This document shows, one piece after another, positions 1 through 4,604 of a DNA stretch of 7,687 nucleotides. How positions within the stretch are numbered: position 1 is the stretch's first letter; each line of letters starts with the position of its first letter. Made by a program: the position numbers and the translations under genes. The notes below the pieces were generated by a model. The model did no database searches and was not told the origin of the DNA. It worked only from the letters and a program-made list of their open reading frames with translations. Source of the stretch: Bacillota bacterium (GTDB lineage Bacteria; Bacillota; Clostridia; Oscillospirales; Ethanoligenentaceae); the NCBI GenBank assembly GCA_023391835.1, contig JAEWAE010000030.1:1-7687 (forward strand), in the 5' to 3' direction.

Positions 1-49
1 TGTTCACAAATTCTACTGCATCTCTGCGTAGCTTTTCCCGTTCCAACAT
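1..49 (-). CDS. N-terminal fragment of an unidentified protein (runs off the left edge)
   Basis: Reading leftward from an ATG at 49-47, the first 16 codons are open to the window edge and encode MLEREKLRRDAVEFVN, a charged start that looks like ordinary protein. The start is supported by AGGTGAT five bases upstream, a good match to the 3' end of 16S rRNA. The upstream DNA is AT-rich, as expected for a promoter region. Too little is present to name a family. The gene is divergent from the ROK operon. A second ATG at 56-54 opens another frame but lacks a suitably spaced ribosome binding site. Confidence 0.5.
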   Translation of the reverse strand, partial: MLEREKLRRDAVEFVN

Positions 50-67
50 CTTTCATCACCTATTTCT

Positions 68-81
68 ATTTTACTATTTTA
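68..81 (-). promoter_or_regulatory. Candidate -10 elements for the left-edge gene
   Basis: On the minus strand two copies of TAAAAT (complement of 76-81 and of 68-73) lie 8 bp apart, 20 to 30 bases upstream of the ATG at 49. Each matches the TATAAT consensus at five of six positions. No convincing -35 hexamer sits 16-18 bp upstream of either copy, so the assignment rests on AT-richness and position only. Confidence 0.25.
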
Positions 82-86
82 CAACG

Positions 87-111
87 AAAAAGCCCAGCTT
101 TCGCTAGACCT
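87..111 (-). terminator. Terminator-like hairpin facing left
   Basis: On the minus strand AGGTCTAGC (complement of 103-111), a GAAA tetraloop, then GCTGGGCTT (complement of 90-98) can form a nine-pair stem with three G-U wobbles, running into five T residues (complement of 87-91). Read on the plus strand the wobbles become mismatches, so the structure favours minus-strand RNA. It lies upstream of the candidate start region of the left-edge gene. It would therefore stop leftward transcripts arriving from the ROK side, or act as a leader attenuator if the real promoter lies further right. Confidence 0.4.
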
Positions 112-125
112 TTTTCGACAGACTG

Positions 126-156
126 GCAGGGGAGTTTTTCGCTCCCCTGCTTTTTT
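126..156 (+). terminator. Rho-independent terminator
   Basis: A perfect nine-base stem, GCAGGGGAG (126-134) with CTCCCCTGC (142-150), around a seven-base loop is followed directly by six T residues (151-156). It faces right, ahead of the ROK promoter. No plus-strand gene is visible to its left, so within this window it appears to block rightward read-through, antisense to the left-edge gene, from entering the ROK operon. Confidence 0.85.
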
Positions 157-168
157 ATAAAAAACTTA

Positions 169-197
169 TTGCCAAAATGGTCAAAAGTGAGTATACT
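169..197 (+). promoter_or_regulatory. Sigma-A-type promoter of the ROK-TauE-DUF1634 operon
   Basis: TTGCCA (169-174) and TATACT (192-197) are separated by exactly 17 bp. Transcription would start near 204, giving a leader of about 44 bases before the ATG at 248. It is the best-formed promoter in the window. No other promoter is seen in the 27-bp and overlapping gene junctions downstream, so it probably drives all three genes. Confidence 0.75.
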
Positions 198-207
198 GGA
201 GATATAC
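191..207. promoter_or_regulatory. Candidate operator: dyad over the -10 box and start site
   Basis: GTATA (191-195) and TATAC (203-207) form a perfect inverted repeat with a 7-bp spacer. The repeat covers the -10 element and the predicted transcription start. A repressor bound here would block initiation, so this is a reasonable place for autoregulation by the downstream ROK protein. The half-sites are short and could arise by chance because they include the -10 sequence itself. Confidence 0.35.
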
Positions 208-227
208 CGGCGGAGCAATCCGCCCGG
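207..227 (+). promoter_or_regulatory. Leader hairpin upstream of the ROK ribosome binding site
   Basis: GGCGGA (209-214) and TCCGCC (219-224) form a perfect six-base stem closed by a GCAA loop, a GNRA-type tetraloop. CC (207-208) and GG (226-227) can extend it past one bulged C. It ends nine bases before the AGGAG (237-241) that serves the ATG at 248. It could stabilise the mRNA 5' end, tune translation, or act at DNA level as a second dyad operator. The sequence does not decide between these. Confidence 0.35.
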
Positions 228-247
228 AAACGCGAAAGGAGACAGTC

Positions 248-1420
248 ATGGCCGGTGTCTTGGATAGTCTTTCCGACCGGGAACTGGGCATACTGAATCG
301 TATCCGGCGCCGCGGCCCGGCGACCAAGGCGGAGCTGATGCAGACGGAAAACCTGACCCTGAGCACACTGAGCCGTTCCATGCGCCGGCTGGAGGAGCGG
401 GGCCTTTTGCGGGAAAAAGGGGTTTCCGATTCCAGCGGCGGCCGACGGCCTGTGGAATACGATGTGGCACCGGACGGCGGCTTCTGTGTGGGGGTGGATA
501 TATCCCGTACCTGTGTGCGTCTGGTACTGCTGGATCTGGCCGTGCGGGTGCGGGGGCGCGCTGAGTTTTCCATGGAATCCCAGATCGGCCCGCGGGAATG
601 CGTCGAGCGCGTCGCCGAGCTTGTCGGGCGTATGACGCAGGCTCTCCCAGCCGGCGGCGGGCGCATCTGGGGCATCGGAGTCGGCACCGTCGGCCCCATG
701 GACCGTGCTTCGGGCCGCTTGCTGAGTCCCCAGGGGTTTCCCGCTCCCGGGTGGGATGAGACGCTGCCCCTGGGCGAGTGGCTCCGAGCCCGCACCGGTC
801 TGCCCTGCGAAGTCGATAACGGCGCCAACACCGCAGCTCTGGCGGAATTCCGCTTCGGCTCGGGCCGCGGCGGCCGCAGCCTCGCTTACATCCACTGCGG
901 GGTGGGCATCCGTTCGGCCGTCATCCGTGACGACCGCATCATCCGCACCATGAATAACCGTGAGGATGCGCTGGGGCATATGACGGTGGATATCCACGGT
1001 GCGCCGTGCGCCTGCGGCGGACGCGGGTGCCTGGAGGGCTATGCCTCGCTCGAAGCCGTGCGGGCCGATTACGCCGCGCGCACCGGGCAAAGCGATGATT
1101 TCGCCGGCATACTCCGCCGTGCGGGGGCGGGGGAAGCACCCGCACGGGGAGCCTTGCGCGCGGCGGGGGAGGCTCTGGGGGTCGGCGTTTCCAACCTGGT
1201 GCGGCTGCTCGGGCCGGAACGCATTATCCTCAGCGGCCCGCTGCCCGCCCGGTATCCGCCATTTTTCGAAGCGTGCGTCGAAGCGTTCCGTCGACAAAAC
1301 CGGCCGCAGTCCGGCCCGGAATTTCTCCGCGGCGGAGCCTTCGGCGAGGATGCGGCTGCGGTGGGTGCCGGTCTGCTGCCGGCCGAAACGCTGCTCGGCC
1401 GCCGGGGAATGCGATTGTGA
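248..1420 (+). CDS. ROK-family transcriptional regulator (NagC/XylR type), kinase-dead
   Basis: This is probably a sugar-responsive repressor of 390 residues, a normal length for ROK regulators. An N-terminal winged helix-turn-helix (about residues 8-58) precedes a ROK domain. The zinc-binding signature is intact: H244, C254, C256 and C261 within GHM...CACGGRGCLEG. Kinase features are degraded. The DN-type catalytic motif reads NGAN (191-194), with Gly where ROK kinases have Asp. The ExGH motif reads ALGH, losing the sugar-contacting Glu. The first phosphate loop reads DISRT instead of DIGGT, although GIGVGTVGP (142-150) is well kept. ATG 248 is chosen because AGGAG lies six bases upstream. 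The gene is first in its operon, 27 bp before the exporter gene, which it most likely controls. The ligand cannot be read from the sequence. Confidence 0.9.
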   Translation: MAGVLDSLSDRELGILNRIRRRGPATKAELMQTENLTLSTLSRSMRRLEERGLLREKGVSDSSGGRRPVEYDVAPDGGFCVGVDISRTCVRLVLLDLAVRVRGRAEFSMESQIGPRECVERVAELVGRMTQALPAGGGRIWGIGVGTVGPMDRASGRLLSPQGFPAPGWDETLPLGEWLRARTGLPCEVDNGANTAALAEFRFGSGRGGRSLAYIHCGVGIRSAVIRDDRIIRTMNNREDALGHMTVDIHGAPCACGGRGCLEGYASLEAVRADYAARTGQSDDFAGILRRAGAGEAPARGALRAAGEALGVGVSNLVRLLGPERIILSGPLPARYPPFFEACVEAFRRQNRPQSGPEFLRGGAFGEDAAAVGAGLLPAETLLGRRGMRL

Positions 1421-1447
1421 AACAGGGTAAAGAAGGGAAGGAATCCA

Positions 1448-2290
1448 TTGGTTTCTGCTGTGATCATGGCGCTTCAGATATTCGCCATTGCCATCGTGGC
1501 CGGGTTTATCGGCTCGCTGCTCGGGCTGGGCGGCGGTATTATCATCACGCCGGTGCTTACGCTGCTGTTCGGGCTTGACATCCGCTATGCCATCGGCGCG
1601 AGCATCGTGTCGGTCATCGCCACTTCCAGCGGCGCGGCCGTTGCCTATATCAAGGACCGCATCACCAATATCCGCATCGGCATGTTCCTTGAGATCGGCA
1701 CCACACTGGGAGCCATCACCGGCGCCTTTTTGGGCGGGATTATTAACGCGAAATATCTTTACATCGTGTTCGGCGTGCTGTTGCTTTACTCGGCGGTGAT
1801 GATGCTCAAGAAGGTCGGTTCCGAGCTGCCCGAGAATACGCACACCCACCCGATGGCCCAGAAGCTTGCCCTTAACGGCAGCTACTACGACAAGGTACTG
1901 GATCGTCAGGTCGACTATCAGGTGGACGGTGTTTACGGCGGGCTGGGGATGATGTACGGCGCGGGCGTCATTTCCGGTCTGCTGGGCATCGGCAGTGGCA
2001 TTTTCAAAGTCATGGCCATGGATCTGGTCATGAAGCTGCCCATGAAGGTTTCCAGTGCCACCAGCAACTTTATGATCGGCGTGACGGCGGCCGCCAGCGC
2101 CGGCGTCTATTTTTTGCGCGGCGACATCGACCCCAAGATCGCGGCCCCGGTTGCCCTTGGCGTATTGATGGGCGCCACCGTGGGCACACGGGTCATGGAG
2201 CACCTGCACAGCAAAACGCTGCGTATCATATTCGTCCCGGTGCTGGCTATTGTCTCCATCCAGATGATCATGAAAGGGGTGAAGCTGTGA
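1448..2290 (+). CDS. TauE/SafE-family membrane transporter (putative sulfite/organosulfonate exporter)
   Basis: This is a 280-residue integral membrane protein with about eight hydrophobic segments (roughly 9-38, 46-68, 79-98, 103-121, 166-185, 205-223, 231-249, 258-276). It shows the internal duplication of the TauE/SafE (former DUF81) family: GFIGSLLGLGGG (19-30) in the first half and GVISGLLGIGSG (173-184) in the second. A polar loop of about 45 residues joins the halves. Characterised members export sulfite, sulfoacetate or related anions, but many are uncharacterised, so the substrate is unknown here. The TTG start at 1448 is preferred because AAGGA ends five bases upstream. The in-frame GTG at 1460 and ATG at 1466 are too far from it. 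The gene follows the ROK regulator and overlaps the DUF1634 gene by one base, indicating co-transcription and translational coupling. Confidence 0.85.
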   Translation: MVSAVIMALQIFAIAIVAGFIGSLLGLGGGIIITPVLTLLFGLDIRYAIGASIVSVIATSSGAAVAYIKDRITNIRIGMFLEIGTTLGAITGAFLGGIINAKYLYIVFGVLLLYSAVMMLKKVGSELPENTHTHPMAQKLALNGSYYDKVLDRQVDYQVDGVYGGLGMMYGAGVISGLLGIGSGIFKVMAMDLVMKLPMKVSSATSNFMIGVTAAASAGVYFLRGDIDPKIAAPVALGVLMGATVGTRVMEHLHSKTLRIIFVPVLAIVSIQMIMKGVKL

Positions 2291-2649
2291 TGAAAAAGCG
2301 TGGCATCGAAGAAGTCGAGGTCGTCATCAGTCGTTCGCTGCAGGTCGGCGTATTGCTCAGCGCCATGGTCATGCTTGCGGGGATGCTGATGTTTTTCATC
2401 ACCGGCTCCAGCGGCTACCCGGCCGACACCTTTCCCACCGGAGTCGGCGCCATCCTGCAGGGCATTGTCGCGCTCAAGCCTTACGCCATCATATTGGCCG
2501 GATTGATGCTGCTGATTATCACGCCGGTTTTCCGTGTGGGTGTGTCGATCATCGAATTTGCCAAGGAAAAAGACTTCCGCTACGTGTGGATCACCACACT
2601 GGTGTTCGTCATCCTGATCATTAGTTTTCTGATGGGCAAGGTGGAGTAA
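2290..2649 (+). CDS. DUF1634-type small membrane protein, partner of the TauE/SafE exporter
   Basis: This is a 119-residue protein with a charged N-terminus (MKKRGIEEVE) and three hydrophobic segments (about 16-38, 66-86, 98-115). The size, topology and opening resemble DUF1634 proteins, which are commonly encoded directly after TauE/SafE transporters. The family has no established function, and an accessory subunit role is inferred from linkage. The ATG at 2290 shares its A with the exporter's TGA stop and has AGGGGTGA (2275-2282) seven bases upstream. A GTG one codon earlier (2287) is possible but only four bases from that site. The short loop after the first segment contains GYPADTFPTG (42-51). 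This is the last gene before the terminator, so the two membrane proteins are probably made together. Confidence 0.75.
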   Translation: MKKRGIEEVEVVISRSLQVGVLLSAMVMLAGMLMFFITGSSGYPADTFPTGVGAILQGIVALKPYAIILAGLMLLIITPVFRVGVSIIEFAKEKDFRYVWITTLVFVILIISFLMGKVE

Positions 2650-2665
2650 GCCGGTTGCCCGGCCG

Positions 2666-2722
2666 AAAAAGTCCGCCACGAACAAAGTGCCGCCACACAT
2701 TTGTGGCGCCCTTTTGACTTTT
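2666..2722. terminator. Bidirectional terminator between convergent operons, with a shared arm
   Basis: For rightward RNA, CGCCACA (2691-2697) pairs with TGTGGCG (2702-2708) around a four-base loop. CCC, four T (2712-2715), then GACTTTT follow. For leftward RNA from the kinase gene, the same GTGGCG arm (2703-2708, read as CGCCAC) can pair with an upstream duplicate CGCCAC (2674-2679), which is followed by GAC and five T (complement of 2666-2670). AAAAGTC (2667-2673) and GACTTTT (2716-2722) can also pair, enclosing the whole element. It sits between the stop codons at 2649 and 2756, where terminators for both operons are expected. Confidence 0.65.
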
Positions 2723-2755
2723 CCCATATGTGTCCGGAGCAAGGGTAGTCCCGCG

Positions 2756-3793
2756 TCACGGCTCCGGTTTCCCTACGTACGAATTCCCGGCCGGTGCGTC
2801 CAGCGACCCCACCGGGAAAATAATGTGCAGCCGCGTGCCTTCCCCGGGGCGGGATTCGGCAGTGATGCCGAGCCCCATGCGGCGGCACAGCCGCCGGCAG
2901 AGATACAGCCCGATGCCGGTGGAACGGGGGAACCGGCGGCCGTTTTCGCCCGTAAAGCCTTTGTCGAATATCCGGCCGATGTCTTCGGGCGGGATGCCTG
3001 CACCGTTGTCGGCGACGGTGAGGATCACCCGCTCGGGCATTTCCCGCCCCTCAAAACGCAACACGGGCGCCTCTCCGCAGTATTGGATGCTGTTGCGTAT
3101 GATCTGGCTCAGGATAAAGCGCATCCACTTGGGGTCGGCCGGCACCCGGGCCGACAGATCGCCCTGCTGCACCGAAAAACCGGCCTCGATGAGCGGGCGT
3201 GCGTTCTGACGCAGGGCGTCGTCCGCCAGTTCTTTGAGCCGGCACGGCCGCAGGATATAATCCCGCTCTACCTCAAAGCTGCGGGCATAATAGAGCACCT
3301 GCTCCACCAGCCCTTCCACACGGGTCAGCTCCCGGGCCATCCCGCGGGCGAGGGGGGAGCGGCTGTTATCGCACTGCAGATGCATGGCAGCGATAGGTGT
3401 CTTGATTTCATGCACCCAGCCTTCGATATATTCCCGATATTCCTGCTCGTCCCGGCGCACTGCGGCCACATGGTCGTTCATAGATTTGCACACGGCCGTG
3501 AGCGTGTCACACAGCGCGTCGCCCTCGGCAAATCCGGGAGGGGTGAGCATTTCGCTGAGCAGATATTTGCGGTCGAGCCGCTCGAGGCTCTGCTCCATCC
3601 GGCGGTAAAATGCGCGCCGCCGCAGCCAGTCCGCCGCCGCGCCGCCCGTCGCGGCCAGCAGCAGGATGCTGCTGAGAAAAACGGCAAGCTCCCACCCGTC
3701 GATGGCCCATATGGCGCCGCAGACGGCTATGTCGGCCCCGAGAAGCAGCGCCAGCCCCACGGCATGGTCGCGCAGATACCGCCCCGGCGTCAT
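2756..3793 (-). CDS. BceS-like intramembrane-sensing histidine kinase
   Basis: This is a 345-residue sensor kinase. Two transmembrane helices (about 12-30 and 35-51) are separated by only a few residues, so there is no extracellular sensor domain; this is the hallmark of intramembrane-sensing kinases that take their signal from a BceAB-type transporter. The phosphorylated His is H128 in WVHEIKTPIAAM. The catalytic domain shows the N box (IIRNS, N234), G1 box DNGAG (262-266), F box IFDKGF (275-280) and G2 box TGIGLYL (292-298), so it should be active. A short Pro/Gly-containing tail follows residue 328. The ATG at 3793 overlaps the regulator's stop by four bases (ATGA), indicating translational coupling. 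The kinase is the last gene of the minus-strand block, before the shared terminator. The assignment to the Bce subfamily rests on architecture and neighbours. Confidence 0.92.
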   Translation of the reverse strand: MTPGRYLRDHAVGLALLLGADIAVCGAIWAIDGWELAVFLSSILLLAATGGAAADWLRRRAFYRRMEQSLERLDRKYLLSEMLTPPGFAEGDALCDTLTAVCKSMNDHVAAVRRDEQEYREYIEGWVHEIKTPIAAMHLQCDNSRSPLARGMARELTRVEGLVEQVLYYARSFEVERDYILRPCRLKELADDALRQNARPLIEAGFSVQQGDLSARVPADPKWMRFILSQIIRNSIQYCGEAPVLRFEGREMPERVILTVADNGAGIPPEDIGRIFDKGFTGENGRRFPRSTGIGLYLCRRLCRRMGLGITAESRPGEGTRLHIIFPVGSLDAPAGNSYVGKPEP

Positions 3794-4458
3794 ACCCGAT
3801 ACCCCTGGCCCCGGCAGGTCGTCAGGCGGCCTGCCCAGCCGATGGATTCGAGCTTGCGCCGCAGGCGGTTGACGTTGACGGTCAGCGTGTTGTCGTCGAT
3901 GAAAGCATCCGACTGCCAGAGCTCGTCCATCATGTCTTCCCGCGAAACGACTTCCCCTGCGCGATGCAGCAGCAGCTCCAGCAGTTTCTTTTCGTTGCGG
4001 GTCAGCTCGGCGGAGTTTTCACCGCAGACGGCCACGCCCCGGTCGGTATCCAGCGTCAGCCCGCGGTAGGTGAAAAGGGAACTTTCGCCCCGCCGGGTTA
4101 CCCGCTTGAGCACCGACGCGATATGTGCCAGCAGGATCTGAGTATTATAGGGCTTTGTAATGAAATCGTCCGCCCCCAGACTGAGGCTGATGAGCTCGTC
4201 GGCTTCGGTGTCGCGGCTGGTGACCACGATGACAGGCACGCTCGACCGGCGGCGCAGCTCGCGGCAGACGGCGAAACCGTCAAAGCGGGGCAGGTTGAGA
4301 TCCAGCAGCACCAGTTGTGCGCCCGACGCGGCAATTTCCTCCGCCACCCGGTCGAAACGCTCCGTCGTCTCACATCGGTAGCCGTACCGTTCCAGCAGCC
4401 GACATAGTTCCCGCCGGATGCCTGGGTCATCCTCCACAATGAATATGGTTTCCGCCAC
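3790..4458 (-). CDS. BceR-like OmpR/PhoB-family response regulator
   Basis: This is a 222-residue cytoplasmic regulator. The receiver domain (about 3-118) has the acidic pocket (VEDDP, D10/D11), phospho-acceptor D53 in LLDLNLP, T80 and K102 in TKPYN, all intact. A C-terminal winged helix-turn-helix (about 128-222) includes DDNTLTVNVNRLRRKLE, typical of BceR/OmpR-type DNA-binding domains, and ends in the family-standard RGQGYRV. The start is GTG at 4458, which has GGGAGGA about seven bases upstream; no better in-frame ATG is present. The gene overlaps the kinase gene by four bases and lies 142 bp downstream of the permease stop, with its own candidate promoter in the gap. The likely target is the ABC transporter promoter, where a TNACA-N4-TGTAA site is found at 7562-7575. 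Confidence 0.94.
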   Translation of the reverse strand: MAETIFIVEDDPGIRRELCRLLERYGYRCETTERFDRVAEEIAASGAQLVLLDLNLPRFDGFAVCRELRRRSSVPVIVVTSRDTEADELISLSLGADDFITKPYNTQILLAHIASVLKRVTRRGESSLFTYRGLTLDTDRGVAVCGENSAELTRNEKKLLELLLHRAGEVVSREDMMDELWQSDAFIDDNTLTVNVNRLRRKLESIGWAGRLTTCRGQGYRV

Positions 4459-4480
4459 GGAAAAGTCCTCCCCCCTAAGC

Positions 4481-4494
4481 CGGCCGCCCGGCCG
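4481..4494 (-). promoter_or_regulatory. GC-rich leader hairpin before the response regulator
   Basis: CGGCC (4481-4485) and GGCCG (4490-4494) are complementary around a four-base loop. In the minus-strand transcript this hairpin would sit in the 5' leader between the predicted start near 4500 and the ribosome binding site. It may limit translation. No T-tract follows in the leftward direction, so it is not a terminator for that transcript. Confidence 0.3.
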
Positions 4495-4506
4495 CCTTTT
4501 TCCCTC

Positions 4507-4535
4507 ATAGTATCATGCGGCGAGGAAAAAGGCAA
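4507..4535 (-). promoter_or_regulatory. Candidate promoter of the response regulator-kinase pair
   Basis: On the minus strand TTGCCT (complement of 4530-4535) and TACTAT (complement of 4507-4512) are separated by 17 bp. The predicted start is near 4500, about 42 bases before the GTG at 4458. The transporter operon ends at 4601 with no strong terminator behind it, so read-through may also contribute. No BceR-type dyad was seen here, consistent with basal rather than induced expression. Confidence 0.55.
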
Positions 4536-4575
4536 CCGGGCGGGGATTTTTATGGGTGCTTTGAAAGAATGCCGA

Positions 4576-4604
4576 TTTATATTTATTTGAAGCGTTTCGT
4601 TCAG
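4576..4604 (-). promoter_or_regulatory. Second, weaker candidate promoter for the regulator-kinase pair
   Basis: On the minus strand CTGAAC (complement of 4599-4604) and TATAAA (complement of 4576-4581) are 17 bp apart. The -10 is good (five of six) but the -35 is poor (three of six), and it overlaps the end of the permease gene. The AT-rich patch stands out from the GC-rich surroundings, which makes this site worth noting. Confidence 0.25.

Noticed and set aside
1..276. Plus-strand frame open from the left edge to a stop at 274-276
   Set aside because: It has no visible start, runs through a strong terminator and the ROK promoter, and its translation shows no recognisable protein character.
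155..2209. A 684-codon open frame on the minus strand opposite the ROK and TauE genes
   Set aside because: It is antisense to two well-supported genes with recognisable motifs. Its translation is rich in His, Gln, Ala and Gly and shows no domain, as expected from the complement of GC-rich codons.
2687..4069. A 460-codon plus-strand open frame opposite the kinase and regulator
   Set aside because: It lies antisense to the kinase and regulator, which have complete catalytic motifs. Its composition is that of a shadow frame and it has no ribosome binding site.
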